A stretch of 64,000 nt of DNA, taken from contig NZ_CP076326.1 of assembly GCF_018771565.1 (NCBI RefSeq), positions 124,001 to 188,000 on the forward strand, in the 5' to 3' direction. Position 1 is the first letter of the stretch. Every line of letters starts with the position of its first letter. The notes beneath the pieces were generated by a model that was not told where the DNA came from, ran no database searches, and was given only the letters and a program-made list of their open reading frames with translations. This document shows, one piece after another, positions 1-9,124 of the stretch. Made by a program: the position numbers and the translations under genes. This DNA is from Thermoflexus hugenholtzii (GTDB taxonomy: Bacteria; Chloroflexota; Anaerolineae; Thermoflexales; Thermoflexaceae).

Positions 1-255
1 GTGTTGAAGAAGGAGGAGGGGGGGCGGCACAAGGCGTTTTTCAGCGGGTATAAGCCGCAGTTTTACTTTCGGACGGCGGATGTGACGGGGGAGATTCAGT
101 TGCCGGCGGGGGTGGAGATGGTGATGCCGGGGGACAATGTGAACCTGCGGGTGCGGTTGATTGCGCCGGTGGCCATTGAGGAAGGGCTGCGCTTCGCCAT
201 CCGGGAAGGCGGCCTCACCGTCGGCGCCGGCGTGGTCACCAAAATCCTCGACTAA
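1..255 (+). CDS. tuf: Elongation factor Tu, C-terminal fragment (cut by window edge)
   Basis: The 84 visible residues match the end of EF-Tu domain III: the [12 protein letters not shown] start, the [14 protein letters not shown] stretch and the usual end with a G-V-V-T-K-I-L tail. EF-Tu delivers aminoacyl-tRNA to the ribosome as a GTP complex. The GTG at base 1 is an internal codon, not a start: the GTPase domain and domain II lie before the window. Its place just ahead of rpsJ is the common bacterial str-S10 junction, so the genes probably share transcription. Confidence 0.95.
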   Translation: MLKKEEGGRHKAFFSGYKPQFYFRTADVTGEIQLPAGVEMVMPGDNVNLRVRLIAPVAIEEGLRFAIREGGLTVGAGVVTKILD

Positions 256-289
256 CCCCTGGCCCGCTGAACTCGGAGAGGTGAGCGCG

Positions 290-598
290 ATGGCCAAGCA
301 GCGGTTGCGCATCCGTCTGAAGGCTTACGATCACCGGATCCTGGATGAATCCGCCCGCCGCATCGTGGAGGTGGCGGAGCGCACCGGCGCGCGGGTGATC
401 GGGCCGATCCCGCTCCCCACCAAGCGGGAACGGTTCACGGTGATCCGCTCGCCGTTCATCGATAAGGATTCCCAGGAACATTTCGAGATCCGGACCCATA
501 AGCGCTTGATCGACGTCCTGGATCCGGATCCGAAGACCATCGATCAGCTGATGCGCCTGAACCTCCCGGCGGGCGTGGATATTGAGATCAAGATCTGA
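290..598 (+). CDS. rpsJ: 30S ribosomal protein S10
   Basis: The 102-residue product has the typical S10 length and motifs ([18 protein letters not shown] at the N-terminus, GPIPLPT loop, [21 protein letters not shown]). S10 sits in the 30S head and in other bacteria also joins NusB in antitermination. I chose the ATG at 290 because GAGAGGTGAGC lies just upstream and the conserved family N-terminus begins there; the longer open frame overlaps tuf. First gene of the S10 block, 34 bases after tuf. Confidence 0.97.
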   Translation: MAKQRLRIRLKAYDHRILDESARRIVEVAERTGARVIGPIPLPTKRERFTVIRSPFIDKDSQEHFEIRTHKRLIDVLDPDPKTIDQLMRLNLPAGVDIEIKI

Positions 599-653
599 TC
601 CCGGGGATGATGGGCCCGGCTCGGGCGCCAGTCCCCTGATGGAGGCTTCGGCG

Positions 654-1295
654 ATGAAGGGCTTGCTGGCGCGCAAGATCGGAATGACGCAGATGTTCAA
701 CGAGCAGGGCGAGGTGGTCCCGGTGACCGTCCTGCGGGCGGGGCCGTGTTACGTGACGCAGCTGCGCACCCCGGAGCGGGACGGCTACGCGGCGATCCAG
801 CTGGGGTTCGAGGAGACCAAGCCTCGCCGCCTGACCCAGGGGGAGCTGGGGCATCTGGTGAAGCGGAACCTGCCTCCCCTGCGGGTGCTCCGGGAGATCC
901 GCCTGCCCAACCCGGCACTTCTTTCTCAATACCAGGAGGGGCAGGTGTTGACGGTCTCAATCTTTTCCCCGGGGGAGCGGGTGGATGTGACCGGCTGGTC
1001 GAAGGGGCGGGGATTCGCCGGCGGCATCAAGCGACACGGGTTCGCCCGCCAGGCGAAAACCCACGGCCAGTCGGACCGACACCGGGCACCCGGGTCCATC
1101 GGCACCAACACGGATCCCGGGCGGGTGATCAAGGGGAAGCGCATGGCCGGCCACTACGGGAACGAACGGGTCACCGTCCGCAACCTCCAGGTGGTCTGGG
1201 TGGATCCGGAGCGCCATCTCATCGCCCTCAAGGGCGCCGTCCCCGGCCCCCGAGGCGGACTGGTGATCATCCGGCAGGCCAAGCGCCCCTATTAA
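654..1295 (+). CDS. rplC: 50S ribosomal protein L3
   Basis: The 213-residue protein begins [15 protein letters not shown] and carries the L3 signature [13 protein letters not shown] near residues 120-135 and the PGSIG...[10 protein letters not shown] loop that reaches the peptidyl transferase region of 23S rRNA. A GGAGG eight bases upstream supports ATG 654; an in-frame ATG at 639 lacks this spacing. At the position where E. coli L3 has a methylated glutamine (PGSIGQ) this protein has threonine. Followed by an unusually long gap before rplD. Confidence 0.97.
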   Translation: MKGLLARKIGMTQMFNEQGEVVPVTVLRAGPCYVTQLRTPERDGYAAIQLGFEETKPRRLTQGELGHLVKRNLPPLRVLREIRLPNPALLSQYQEGQVLTVSIFSPGERVDVTGWSKGRGFAGGIKRHGFARQAKTHGQSDRHRAPGSIGTNTDPGRVIKGKRMAGHYGNERVTVRNLQVVWVDPERHLIALKGAVPGPRGGLVIIRQAKRPY

Positions 1296-1468
1296 CTGAA
1301 GTAACTCGAAATTTATTTCGAGCATCTGTCTCGCAGTTTTCGAATTAAAGAGAGCGCATCGACGATTATCTTGGTCTCTCTAAAAGTTAAGAAGATCGAC
1401 CGCGGGATTGGGCAGGGAGCGCCTGCCTGTTCGCATGGATGTGAACCGTTTGAAGAGGAGATCGCACG
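1296..1468 (+). promoter_or_regulatory. AT-rich gap with palindrome inside the S10 operon
   Basis: The rplC-rplD gap is 173 bases in an operon where most gaps are below 50. It is visibly AT-richer than its surroundings. It holds a perfect palindrome CTCGAAATTTATTTCGAG at 1305-1322 (8-bp arms, 2-base loop) and a looser AGAGAG/CTCTCT pair further on. The palindrome resembles CGAAAT-NN-ATTTCG hairpins found elsewhere in this window, so it may be an inserted repeat. A secondary promoter or an L4-responsive leader is possible, but I see no clear -35/-10 pair. Confidence 0.45.
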
Positions 1469-2146
1469 ATGCGGGTTCCAGTCTGGAACATCGAAGGGCA
1501 ACAGGTGGGGGAGGTCGAGCTGCGGCCGGAGGTGTTCGAGGCGCCCATCCACATCCCCCTGATGCATCAGGCCCTGGTCCGGCAGCTGGCCAACGCCCGG
1601 CTGGGGACCCACAAGACCAAGACGCGGGGGGAGGTGCATTACAGCAGCCGGAAGATGTGGCCGCAGAAACACACCGGGCGGGCCCGCCAGGGAAGCCGGG
1701 ACGCCCCCCACTGGTATCACGGAGGGGTGGTCTTCGGGCCGCGGCCGCGCAGTTACGAGCAGAGGATGCCGAAGAAGATGCGTCGCGCGGCCCTGCGCTC
1801 AGCCCTCTCCGTCAAGGCCAGGGAGGGCCAGATCCTTATCCTGGACCGCCTGGAGTTGCCTGAGCCACGGACCCGGCTGATGAAGGAGGTCCTGGCGCGG
1901 CTCCCTGTGGGCAAAAGCGCCCTCATTCTCCTGGCCGGGCCTAACGAGAACGTCCGGCGTGCGGTCCGCAACCTGCCCAACGTCGCTTATCTGCACGCCA
2001 TGTGCCTGAACATCCGGGATCTCTTTAAATATGAGACCCTGATCATCCCGCTGGACGCTTTGGCGATGATCGAGGATTGGCTGACGCGTCCGGTGGTGCG
2101 GAAGAAGTTCGCCCTGCCCGCAGCGGGTGCCGCATCGGCGGCCTGA
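1469..2146 (+). CDS. rplD: 50S ribosomal protein L4
   Basis: The 225-residue product has the L4 pattern: the LMHQALVRQLANARLGTHKTKTRGEV segment followed by the extended loop SSRKMWPQKHTGRARQGSRDAPHW that lines the exit tunnel near residues 40-75, then the Rossmann-like globular part. L4 represses its own S10 operon in E. coli; whether it does so here is unknown. ATG 1469 follows GAAGAGGAGATCGCACG, a good ribosome binding site. Confidence 0.97.
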   Translation: MRVPVWNIEGQQVGEVELRPEVFEAPIHIPLMHQALVRQLANARLGTHKTKTRGEVHYSSRKMWPQKHTGRARQGSRDAPHWYHGGVVFGPRPRSYEQRMPKKMRRAALRSALSVKAREGQILILDRLELPEPRTRLMKEVLARLPVGKSALILLAGPNENVRRAVRNLPNVAYLHAMCLNIRDLFKYETLIIPLDALAMIEDWLTRPVVRKKFALPAAGAASAA

Positions 2147-2174
2147 GCCTGAGCCCTGAGTGGGGGGATGGGAT

Positions 2175-2483
2175 ATGGATCTGTATGAGGTGATCAAGCG
2201 GCCCGTCATCACCGAAAAGACCACTCGCCTGAAGGAGATGGGCCAGTATGTTTTCGAGGTGGATCCCCGGGCGAACCGCCAGCAGGTGAAGCAGGCGGTG
2301 GAGAAACTGTTCAACGTCCAGGTGCTGGCGGTGCGGATCATCAACGTCCCCGCCAAGCGGCGGCGGGACTGGCGGGCGCGGATCCTGAGCAGCAAGCCCA
2401 AGCAAGTGGTGCGCCGTCCAGGCTGGAAGAAGGCCATCGTTCAGGTGGCCCCCGGCCAGACCATCGATATCTTCGAGGTCTGA
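2175..2483 (+). CDS. rplW: 50S ribosomal protein L23
   Basis: The 102-residue protein starts [17 protein letters not shown], the usual L23 opening, and includes the [22 protein letters not shown] core. L23 lies at the exit of the peptide tunnel and docks trigger factor and SRP. The ATG at 2175 is preceded by a GGGGGGATGGG purine run; a GTG at 2160 would add five unconserved residues. 28 bases after rplD. Confidence 0.96.
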   Translation: MDLYEVIKRPVITEKTTRLKEMGQYVFEVDPRANRQQVKQAVEKLFNVQVLAVRIINVPAKRRRDWRARILSSKPKQVVRRPGWKKAIVQVAPGQTIDIFEV

Positions 2484-2524
2484 TCCGGAGCGCGAGACCT
2501 CGAGGGCGTGGGAGGGGATGCCCG

Positions 2525-3361
2525 ATGGGAATTAAGGTGTATAAACCGACGACGCCCGGTCGCCGGAACGCGACCGGATACACATTCGAGGAGATCACCA
2601 AGGACGAGCCGGAGAAGTCCCTGGTCGTTCCCTTGAAGAAGCACGCCGGGCGCAACTTCCAGGGACGGATCACCGTCCGCCATCGAGGGGGCGGCCATAA
2701 GCGGCTCTACCGGATCATCGACTTCAAGCGTCGGGACAAGGAGGGGATCCCGGCGAAGGTGATCAGCATCGAGTATGATCCCAACCGCACCGCCCGGATC
2801 GCCCTCCTGCAATATGCGGACGGGGAGAAGCGCTACATCCTGGCCCCCCTGGGCCTGCAGGTGGGGGATGTGGTGATGAGCGGACCCCAGGCCGAGATCC
2901 GGGTGGGCAACGCCATGCCCCTGGCCAACATCCCGGTGGGAACGCTGGTGCACAACGTGGAGCTGTATCCGGGCCACGGCGGGCAGCTCGCCCGGGCCGC
3001 GGGGGCGGCGGCGCAGCTGCTGGGCAAAGAGGAAGGCTACGCCATCTTGCGCCTGCCCTCGGGGGAGATCCGGAAGGTCCGCCTGGAGTGCTACGCCACC
3101 ATTGGCCAGGTGGGGAATCTGGAGCACGCGAACATCCGCCTGGGCAAGGCCGGCCGCAAGCGCTGGCTGGGCATCCGCCCCACCGTCCGTGGCTCCGCCA
3201 TGTCCCCGCGGGATCATCCCCACGGGGGCGGCGAGGGGCGGGCGCCCATCGGCCTGCCCTACCCGAAGACCCCATGGGGCAAGCATGCCCTGGGCAAGAA
3301 GACCCGGCGCAACAAGGCCACGGACAAATATATCATCCAGCGCCGGCAGAAGAAGGCATAA
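2525..3361 (+). CDS. rplB: 50S ribosomal protein L2
   Basis: The 278-residue protein has the full L2 layout: N-terminal [17 protein letters not shown], the OB-fold with [17 protein letters not shown] near residue 52-70, and the C-terminal [17 protein letters not shown] loop that contacts the peptidyl transferase centre. The conserved histidine in HPHGGG is present. Length equals the family norm. It lies 41 bases after rplW and 16 before rpsS. Confidence 0.98.
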   Translation: MGIKVYKPTTPGRRNATGYTFEEITKDEPEKSLVVPLKKHAGRNFQGRITVRHRGGGHKRLYRIIDFKRRDKEGIPAKVISIEYDPNRTARIALLQYADGEKRYILAPLGLQVGDVVMSGPQAEIRVGNAMPLANIPVGTLVHNVELYPGHGGQLARAAGAAAQLLGKEEGYAILRLPSGEIRKVRLECYATIGQVGNLEHANIRLGKAGRKRWLGIRPTVRGSAMSPRDHPHGGGEGRAPIGLPYPKTPWGKHALGKKTRRNKATDKYIIQRRQKKA

Positions 3362-3377
3362 AGGGAGGTGATCGGCG

Positions 3378-3659
3378 ATGGGCCGTTCGCTGAAGAAGGG
3401 TCCCTATTGCGATCCGAAGCTTCTGAAGAAAATCGAGGAGCTCAACCGCCGGGGCGAGAAGCGGGTGATCCGCACCTGGTCGCGCGCCTCGGTGATCTTC
3501 CCCCAGATGGTCGGCCACACCATCGCGGTCCACGACGGCCGGCGCCACGTGCCGATCTACATCACCGAGCAGATGGTGGGCCACCGTCTGGGCGAGTTCG
3601 CCCCCACCCGGACCTACCGGGGGCATACGGTGAAGGAGAAGAAGACGGGGGTGCGGTAA
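3378..3659 (+). CDS. rpsS: 30S ribosomal protein S19
   Basis: The 93-residue product shows the S19 hallmarks [15 protein letters not shown] at the start and [30 protein letters not shown] in the second half. S19 pairs with S13 in the 30S head near the A-site tRNA. AAGGGAGGTGATCGGCG just upstream of ATG 3378 is a strong ribosome binding site. The stop is separated from rplV by 33 bases. Confidence 0.97.
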   Translation: MGRSLKKGPYCDPKLLKKIEELNRRGEKRVIRTWSRASVIFPQMVGHTIAVHDGRRHVPIYITEQMVGHRLGEFAPTRTYRGHTVKEKKTGVR

Positions 3660-3692
3660 GGCCCCGTGGGAGAACCTGGAGGGGGATGGACG

Positions 3693-4040
3693 ATGGCCAA
3701 TCGGGTTCGGGCAGTTGCCCGCTACATTCGGATCTCGCCCTACAAGGCGCGCCTGGTCTGCAACCTGGTGAAGGGGATGCGGGCGGAGGAAGCCCTGGAT
3801 GTGCTCCGCTTCACGCCCAAGAAGGCGGCGCGCTACGTGGCGAAGCTTATCCGCTCCGCCATGGCCAACGCGGAGAACAACTACGGTCTGTCGCCCGCGG
3901 ACCTTTATGTGGTCGACATCCGGGCCGACGACGGACCACGCTACAAGCGGGTCCGCTTCGCCGCCCGCGGTCGGGTCCGCCCGATCCTCAAGCGGACGAC
4001 GCACCTCACGGTGGTCCTGGAGGAGCGGGTGAGCGAATGA
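3693..4040 (+). CDS. rplV: 50S ribosomal protein L22
   Basis: The 115-residue protein begins MANRVRAVARYIRISPYKARLVCNLVKG and ends in the beta-hairpin region (YKRVRFAARGRVRPILKRTTHLTVVLEE) that lines the peptide tunnel and is the site of macrolide-resistance changes in other species. ATG 3693 with GGAGGGGGA upstream fits the family start; the upstream GTG at 3666 adds nine residues without homology. Confidence 0.96.
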   Translation: MANRVRAVARYIRISPYKARLVCNLVKGMRAEEALDVLRFTPKKAARYVAKLIRSAMANAENNYGLSPADLYVVDIRADDGPRYKRVRFAARGRVRPILKRTTHLTVVLEERVSE

Positions 4041-4084
4041 GCCGGCTGCCGCAGGGGATCCGCTGAGATATAGAGGAGGTCATC

Positions 4085-4777
4085 TTGGGTCGAAAAGTTC
4101 ATCCCATCGGCTTCCGTCTGGGGATCACCAAGAACTGGCTGGCCCGCTGGTATGCCGAGGGCCGGGAGTATGTGGAGCTGCTCCACGAGGATCTCAAGAT
4201 CCGTCAGTTCGTGAAGGAGCAGCTCAAGGAGGCGGGGATCGCGCGCATTGAGATCGAGCGCTTCCCCAAGCAGATCAACCTCTACATCCACGCCGCCCGG
4301 CCCGGCATCGTCATCGGGCGCAAGGGCCTGGGGATCAAGCAGCTGCGCCAGGCCATTGAGGAGATGACCGGCAAGAAGGCGCGGGTGGAGATCGTGGAGG
4401 TCCCCCGGCCGGAGCTGGAGGCAGCCATCGTGGCGGAGAGCATCGCCCAGCAGATCGAGAAGCGGGTCAGCCACGCCCGGGCCATGAAGCGAGCGATCCA
4501 GCAGGCCATGCGCGCCGGGGCCAAAGGGATCCGGATCACGGTTTCCGGCCGGCTGGGCGGAGCGGAGATGGCCCGCACGGAGACCCTGATGGAGGGCCGG
4601 GTCCCCCGCCACACCCTGCGGGCGGACATCGATTACGCCCTGGCCGAGGCGATCACCAAATGGGGCAAGATCGGGATCAAGGTCTGGATCTACCGGGGCG
4701 ACACCGAGCCGGGCGCTTACGTCCAGCAGACCGCGGAGATGGTCGCCCGGGTCACCTCGGCGCAACGGGGAGGATAA
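4085..4777 (+). CDS. rpsC: 30S ribosomal protein S3
   Basis: The 230-residue protein starts GRKVHPIGFRLGITKNWLARWYAE and has the KH RNA-binding loop IVIGRKGLGIKQLR near residues 75-88, then the C-terminal KGIRITVSGRLGGAEMARTE segment of the mRNA-entry helicase region. The start is TTG at 4085, which decides the frame: a perfect TAGAGGAGG lies six bases upstream and no ATG gives the conserved N-terminus. Confidence 0.97.
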   Translation: MGRKVHPIGFRLGITKNWLARWYAEGREYVELLHEDLKIRQFVKEQLKEAGIARIEIERFPKQINLYIHAARPGIVIGRKGLGIKQLRQAIEEMTGKKARVEIVEVPRPELEAAIVAESIAQQIEKRVSHARAMKRAIQQAMRAGAKGIRITVSGRLGGAEMARTETLMEGRVPRHTLRADIDYALAEAITKWGKIGIKVWIYRGDTEPGAYVQQTAEMVARVTSAQRGG

Positions 4778-4780
4778 GCG

Positions 4781-5197
4781 ATGCTGATGCCCAAGCGCGT
4801 CAAATACCGCAAGCAGATGCGGGGGCGGATGAAGGGCAAGGAGACCCGCGGTGTGGAGCTGGCCTTCGGCGAATACGGGCTCCAGGCCCTGGAGCCATGC
4901 TGGCTGACCGCCCGCCAGATCGAGGCCGCCCGCCGCACCATCGTCCGCTTCCTGCGCCAGCGGGGCAAATACTGGATCCGGGTCTTCCCGGATAAGCCGG
5001 TGACCCGCAAGCCGGCCGAGACCCGCATGGGCAAAGGGAAGGGGAACGTGGACCACTGGGTGGCCGTGGTGCGGCCCGGCCGCATCCTCTTCGAGATCGG
5101 CGGGGTGAGCGCCGATGTTGCCCATGAGGCCCTGCGGCAGGCCTCCTACAAGTTGCCCATCCGAACTCAGATCATCACGGCCGAGGAGCAGGTCTGA
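4781..5197 (+). CDS. rplP: 50S ribosomal protein L16
   Basis: The 138-residue product reads [24 protein letters not shown], then [28 protein letters not shown] and [20 protein letters not shown], all diagnostic of L16, which binds near the A-site tRNA elbow. ATG 4781 starts only three bases after the rpsC stop; ATG 4787 would give the canonical MPKRVKYRK start and cannot be excluded. Confidence 0.97.
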   Translation: MLMPKRVKYRKQMRGRMKGKETRGVELAFGEYGLQALEPCWLTARQIEAARRTIVRFLRQRGKYWIRVFPDKPVTRKPAETRMGKGKGNVDHWVAVVRPGRILFEIGGVSADVAHEALRQASYKLPIRTQIITAEEQV

Positions 5198-5235
5198 TTA
5201 CCGGTTTTCAGATGCGATCACGCGGGGAGGAAGCC

Positions 5236-5448
5236 GTGGCCCTTCGTCCGGAGGAAATCCGCAACTGGTCAGATGAAGAGATCCGCAACCGGCTGGAGCA
5301 GGCCCGTCGGGAGCTCTTCCATCTGCGCCTGCAGTGGGCGATGAATCAGCTGAAGGATGTGAACCGTATCCGTGCCCTGCGCAAGGACATCGCTCGCATG
5401 CTCACCATCCTGCGGGAGCGGGAGCTGGCTCGGGGAGGTCGACGATGA
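5236..5448 (+). CDS. rpmC: 50S ribosomal protein L29
   Basis: About 70 residues forming the two-helix L29 hairpin: RPEEIRNWSDEEIRNRLEQARRELFHLRLQWAMNQLKDVNRIRALRKDIARMLTIL contains the conserved ELFxLR and RxxRKDIAR motifs. I place the start at GTG 5236 because GGGGAGG ends five bases before it; a longer frame from 5212 adds eight unconserved residues. The stop overlaps the rpsQ start (ATGA). Confidence 0.93.
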   Translation: MALRPEEIRNWSDEEIRNRLEQARRELFHLRLQWAMNQLKDVNRIRALRKDIARMLTILRERELARGGRR

Positions 5449-5750
5449 AGGACCGTCGCAAGCGCTTCATCGGACGGGTGACCAGCGACAAGATGGATAA
5501 GACAGTGGTGGTGACGGTGGAGGAGCTGGTGCGCCACCCGCTGTATGGCAAGGTCATCCGCCGTCGCCGCAAGTTCATGGCTCACAACGAAGGGAACCTG
5601 GCCCGCATGGGCGATCTGGTCCAGATCGTGGAGTCCCGTCCCCTGAGCCGACGCAAACGCTGGGTGGTGGAGGCGATCCTGGAGCGGGCCCAGAAGCCGG
5701 TGGAGCCGGTGCCGGAGCAGTTGCCCGGCGAAGAGATCCTGGCGGAGTAG
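5445..5750 (+). CDS. rpsQ: 30S ribosomal protein S17
   Basis: The 101-residue protein has the S17 OB-fold: [46 protein letters not shown] and [20 protein letters not shown]. It has a roughly 15-residue acidic C-terminal extension ([17 protein letters not shown]) beyond the shorter E. coli protein. The start ATG at 5445 overlaps the rpmC stop, a sign of translational coupling. Confidence 0.96.
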   Translation: MKDRRKRFIGRVTSDKMDKTVVVTVEELVRHPLYGKVIRRRRKFMAHNEGNLARMGDLVQIVESRPLSRRKRWVVEAILERAQKPVEPVPEQLPGEEILAE

Positions 5751-5763
5751 CCGGAGGTCATCC

Positions 5764-6132
5764 ATGATCCAGCAGGAAACCCGCCTCAAGGTCGCAGACA
5801 ACACCGGCGCCCGGGAGATCCTGGTCATCCGGGTGCTGGGGGGATCCTATCGCCGCTACGGGTATGTGGGGGATGTGGTGGTGGCCACGGTGAAAGACGC
5901 CATCCCGACGGCCACCGTGAAGAAAGGCGAGATCGTGCGCGCCGTGATCGTCCGGACGGCCAAGGAATACCGGCGGCCGGACGGCTCCACCATCCGTTTC
6001 GACGACAACGCGGCGGTGATCCTGGACGAGTTCGGCAACCCGAAAGGGACACGGATCTTCGGTCCGGTGGCCCGGGAGCTGCGCGACAAAGGCTTCACCA
6101 AGATCATCTCCCTGGCCCCGGAGGTGCTGTGA
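5764..6132 (+). CDS. rplN: 50S ribosomal protein L14
   Basis: The 122-residue product has normal length and the L14 signature: [27 protein letters not shown] at the start, [13 protein letters not shown] in the middle and a [19 protein letters not shown] end. It binds 23S rRNA near the factor-binding site. CGGAGGTCATCC precedes ATG 5764. The gene that normally follows, rplX, is displaced by an inserted nucleotidyltransferase gene. Confidence 0.97.
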   Translation: MIQQETRLKVADNTGAREILVIRVLGGSYRRYGYVGDVVVATVKDAIPTATVKKGEIVRAVIVRTAKEYRRPDGSTIRFDDNAAVILDEFGNPKGTRIFGPVARELRDKGFTKIISLAPEVL

Positions 6133-6150
6133 GCGCGAGAGGGGGGAGCG

Positions 6151-6474
6151 GTGCGCCGGGGGATGCCGCCGGATCCCAATCTGGAGAAGCTGGTAGCGCT
6201 CCTGAAGCGCTATGGGCCGGAGCGGATCATCCTGTTCGGCTCCCGGGCGCGGGGGGAGGCGGATCCCTGGAGCGATTACGACATCATCGTCATCAAACGC
6301 ACCGATCAGCCCTTCATGGAGCGGCTCCGGGAGATGGTGCCCTATCTGGTCGAGTTCGAGCGGCCCGCCGAGATCCTGGTTTACACCCCCGAGGAGTTCG
6401 AGCGCATGCAGGAGACCGGCCTCGGGTGGATCGTGCGGGATAAAGGGGTGATTCTCTATGAAGCGGAATTCTGA
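6151..6474 (+). CDS. MNT-type nucleotidyltransferase embedded in the spc operon
   Basis: This 107-residue protein has the minimal nucleotidyltransferase core: [32 protein letters not shown] near residues 18-48, with the GS motif and the D-x-D pair (SDYDIIV) that bind metal and NTP, then a third-strand region [19 protein letters not shown] proteins usually pair with a HEPN toxin and inactivate it by adenylylation, but no HEPN gene is adjacent. The GTG at 6151 follows GGGGGGAG; ATG 6163 is an alternative. It sits 18 bases after rplN and 15 before rplX on the same strand, so it must be co-transcribed with ribosomal genes. Family assignment is firm; substrate and partner are unknown. Confidence 0.9.
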   Translation: MRRGMPPDPNLEKLVALLKRYGPERIILFGSRARGEADPWSDYDIIVIKRTDQPFMERLREMVPYLVEFERPAEILVYTPEEFERMQETGLGWIVRDKGVILYEAEF

Positions 6475-6489
6475 GGGAGAAGAAGGCCT

Positions 6490-6810
6490 ATGGCTGCCAA
6501 GATCAAGCGGAAGGATCGGGTCCTGGTGATCGCCGGGGACGACCGGGGCGCTCAGGGGGAGGTCCTGCGGGTGCTCCGGAAGGAGAACCGGGTGGTGGTC
6601 GCCGGGGTCAACATCGTCAAGAAACATCAGCGCCCCCGCCCCACCGGGCGCGGGCAGGTCGGCGGCATCATCGAATTCGAGGCGCCCATTCATATTTCAA
6701 ACGTGATGCTGATCTGCCCGAAATGCAATCGCCCCACCCGGGTGGGCTTTGTCGTGGAGGGGGGGCGCAAGCTGCGCCAGTGCAAGAAGTGTCAGGCTAC
6801 CTTCGTGTGA
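6490..6810 (+). CDS. rplX: 50S ribosomal protein L24
   Basis: The 106-residue protein begins with a KOW motif ([44 protein letters not shown]) and ends with a CxxC...CxxC pair ([13 protein letters not shown]...[11 protein letters not shown]), as in many bacterial L24 proteins. L24 is an early assembly protein of the 50S subunit. GGGAGAAGAAGG precedes ATG 6490. The gene follows the inserted nucleotidyltransferase. Confidence 0.97.
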   Translation: MAAKIKRKDRVLVIAGDDRGAQGEVLRVLRKENRVVVAGVNIVKKHQRPRPTGRGQVGGIIEFEAPIHISNVMLICPKCNRPTRVGFVVEGGRKLRQCKKCQATFV

Positions 6811-6829
6811 AACCCGGGGAGGCAACAGG

Positions 6830-7396
6830 ATGGCGGAGGCGACGACCAAGGTGATCCCACGCCTGAAACAGCGATACCTGGAAGAGGTCCGCCCGGCCCT
6901 GATGCGGGAGTTCGGCTATCGCAACATCATGGAGGTCCCGCGGGTCTGGAAGGTGGTGGTCAACGTTGGGGTGGGAGAGGCGGTGACCAACCCCAAAGCC
7001 CTGGATTATGCGGTGCAGAACATCGCCACCATCACCGGCCAGAAGCCCCTGGTGACCAAGGCCCGCAAATCCATCGCCGCCTTCAAGCTGCGGGCCGGGC
7101 GCCCCATCGGGGTTAAGGTCACCCTGCGGGGGGACCGCATGTGGGCGTTCCTGGATCGGCTGTTCAACGTAGCCCTGCCTCGCATCCGGGACTTCCGAGG
7201 GGTCTCCCCGGATTCCTTCGACGGCCGGGGGAATTACACCCTGGGGCTGCGCGAGCAGCTGGTCTGGCCGGAGATCGACTACAGCCAGGTGGATAAAGTC
7301 CGGGGGATGGAGATCACCATTGTGACCACGGCGAAGACCGACGCCGAGGCGCGGCGGCTGCTGGAGCTGCTCGGCATGCCGTTCCGCAAAGGATAG
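6830..7396 (+). CDS. rplE: 50S ribosomal protein L5
   Basis: The 188-residue product shows L5 motifs: [63 protein letters not shown] and the [30 protein letters not shown] stretch. L5 binds 5S rRNA and contacts P-site tRNA. I chose ATG 6830, just after GGGGAGGCAACAG; the longer frame reads through the end of rplX. Confidence 0.97.
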   Translation: MAEATTKVIPRLKQRYLEEVRPALMREFGYRNIMEVPRVWKVVVNVGVGEAVTNPKALDYAVQNIATITGQKPLVTKARKSIAAFKLRAGRPIGVKVTLRGDRMWAFLDRLFNVALPRIRDFRGVSPDSFDGRGNYTLGLREQLVWPEIDYSQVDKVRGMEITIVTTAKTDAEARRLLELLGMPFRKG

Positions 7397-7440
7397 GCGG
7401 TAAGAAGGAGGACTTCCACACCGGATGCCGGAGGGGATCT

Positions 7441-7623
7441 GTGGCCCGGAAATGCATGATTTATCGTGAGATGCGTCGGAAATATAAGGTGCGGGTGCGG
7501 AACCGGTGCCGCCGGTGCGGCCGGCCCCGGGCCTACATCCGTCGCTTCGCCCTGTGCCGGATCTGCTTCCGGGAGCTGGCCCTCCAGGGGCTGATCCCGG
7601 GCGTCCGCAAGGCCAGCTGGTGA
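7441..7623 (+). CDS. rpsN: 30S ribosomal protein S14, zinc-binding (type Z)
   Basis: The 60-residue short form of S14 has the zinc ribbon C-x2-C...C-x2-C ([20 protein letters not shown]) and the usual [18 protein letters not shown] end. This zinc form is typical of Gram-positive bacteria, Chloroflexota and thermophiles and contrasts with the roughly 100-residue zinc-free form. The start is GTG 7441, preceded by GGAGGGGATCT. Lies between rplE and rpsH. Confidence 0.96.
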   Translation: MARKCMIYREMRRKYKVRVRNRCRRCGRPRAYIRRFALCRICFRELALQGLIPGVRKASW

Positions 7624-7700
7624 GCGCGCCCATGTCTCAACCCGGCGCAGGGAAAGCCCTCCCAGGTCTGATAGGGAACATTCGGATAGGAGTGAAACCG

Positions 7701-8111
7701 ATGAGCGCGGTGACGGATCCGATTGCCGACATGCTCACCCGAATCCGGAACGCCTCGATGGTGGGGCACAGCCGGGTGGCCATCCCCAGCTCCAAGCTGA
7801 AGGTGGCCATCGCCCGGGTGTTGAAGGAGGAGGGCTACATCGAGGACTTCCAGGTGACGAACGATCGGCCTCAGCCGAAGCTGATCATCAAGCTGAAATA
7901 CATCGGCGAGCGGCGCTTCCGCAAGCCGGCCATCTCGGGGTTGAAACGGGTGAGCAAGCCGGGCCGTCGGGTGTATGTGGGCAAGGAGGATATCCCGCTG
8001 GTGATGAGCGGGATGGGCATCGCTATCCTCTCCACCCCGAAAGGGGTGATGACCGATAAACAGGCCCGCCGCCTGGGGGTCGGCGGCGAGGTCCTCTGCT
8101 ACGTCTGGTGA
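7701..8111 (+). CDS. rpsH: 30S ribosomal protein S8
   Basis: The 136-residue protein has the S8 opening [19 protein letters not shown] and the closing GGEVLCYVW with the preceding [19 protein letters not shown] motif. S8 binds the central domain of 16S rRNA and in E. coli represses the spc operon. ATG 7701 follows GGATAGGAGTGAAACCG. A 77-base gap separates it from rpsN. Confidence 0.97.
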   Translation: MSAVTDPIADMLTRIRNASMVGHSRVAIPSSKLKVAIARVLKEEGYIEDFQVTNDRPQPKLIIKLKYIGERRFRKPAISGLKRVSKPGRRVYVGKEDIPLVMSGMGIAILSTPKGVMTDKQARRLGVGGEVLCYVW

Positions 8112-8122
8112 GGGAGGAAGCC

Positions 8123-8692
8123 GTGTCGCGCGTAGGCAAGAAGCCGATCCCGATCCCGCCGGGGGTCCAGGTCCGGATCGAGGGCTCGACGGTGACCGTC
8201 ACCGGGCCGAAGGGGACCCTCACTCAGACCTTCCATCCGTCGATGCAGATCTCCATCGAGGACGGCCATCTGGTGGTGCGACGCCCTTCGGACGACCGCA
8301 AGCACAAGGCCCTGCATGGCTTGACCCGGGCCCTGCTGGCAAACATGGTCACCGGCGTCACTCAGGGTTTTCAGCAGCACCTGCGCATCGAAGGGGTGGG
8401 CTACCGGGCTGAGCCCATGGGCAAGGCCATCGTGCTCTATCTGGGATATTCCCACCCCATCATTGTGGAGCCGCCGGAGGGGATCACCTTCGAGGTGAAC
8501 ACCCGCGATCGCATCATCACCGTCTCCGGAATCGATAAGCAGCAGGTGGGCCAGGTGGCCGCCAAGATCCGGGCCCTGCGTCCGCCCGAGCCCTACAAGG
8601 GCAAGGGGATCCGCTACACATACTGGAAGGGCGATCACTGGGAGGACGAGCCGATCCGGCGCAAGGCTGGGAAGGCCGGCAAGGCCAAGTAA
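8123..8692 (+). CDS. rplF: 50S ribosomal protein L6
   Basis: The 189-residue protein has two alpha-beta repeats; the start SRVGKKPIPIPPGVQVRIEGSTVTVTGPKGTL and the C-terminal RPPEPYKGKGIRYTYWKGDHW are diagnostic of L6, which lies near the sarcin-ricin loop. The GTG at 8123 sits after GGGAGGAAGCC; an earlier GTG at 8108 overlaps the rpsH stop but leaves the Shine-Dalgarno inside the coding region. Confidence 0.95.
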   Translation: MSRVGKKPIPIPPGVQVRIEGSTVTVTGPKGTLTQTFHPSMQISIEDGHLVVRRPSDDRKHKALHGLTRALLANMVTGVTQGFQQHLRIEGVGYRAEPMGKAIVLYLGYSHPIIVEPPEGITFEVNTRDRIITVSGIDKQQVGQVAAKIRALRPPEPYKGKGIRYTYWKGDHWEDEPIRRKAGKAGKAK

Positions 8693-8740
8693 TATCCTCG
8701 GGCTCAGGGATGGAATCCTGGCCCTATGGAGGAGCAGCGG

Positions 8741-9109
8741 ATGAGCTGGGAGCATCCACGAGACGAAGGACGCCGTCGACGGCATCTACGGGTCCGCAAA
8801 AAGGTCTTCGGCACGCCGGAGCGGCCGCGGCTTTCGGTCTTCCGGAGCCTGAAACACATCTACGCCCAGATCATCGACGACACACGGGGGATCACCCTGG
8901 CTGCGGCCTCCACGCTGGATCCCGAGCTGCGGGGCCAGCTGGATGGGTTGACCAAGACGGAGAAGGCCCGCCTGGTGGGCCGCCTGATCGCCCAGCGGGC
9001 CCTGGCGAAGGGGATCCGCAAGGTGGTGTTCGACCGCGGCGGCTATAAATACCACGGCCGGGTGAAGGCCCTGGCCGACGCCGCCCGTGAGGCCGGACTG
9101 GAGTTCTAA
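8741..9109 (+). CDS. rplR: 50S ribosomal protein L18
   Basis: The 122-residue product contains [37 protein letters not shown] and ends [27 protein letters not shown], the L18 signature for 5S rRNA binding. GGAGGAG ends five bases before ATG 8741; the in-frame ATG at 8726 lies upstream of that site and is less likely. 48 bases after rplF. Confidence 0.96.
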   Translation: MSWEHPRDEGRRRRHLRVRKKVFGTPERPRLSVFRSLKHIYAQIIDDTRGITLAAASTLDPELRGQLDGLTKTEKARLVGRLIAQRALAKGIRKVVFDRGGYKYHGRVKALADAAREAGLEF

Positions 9110-9124
9110 CAGGGCGAGGTGACA

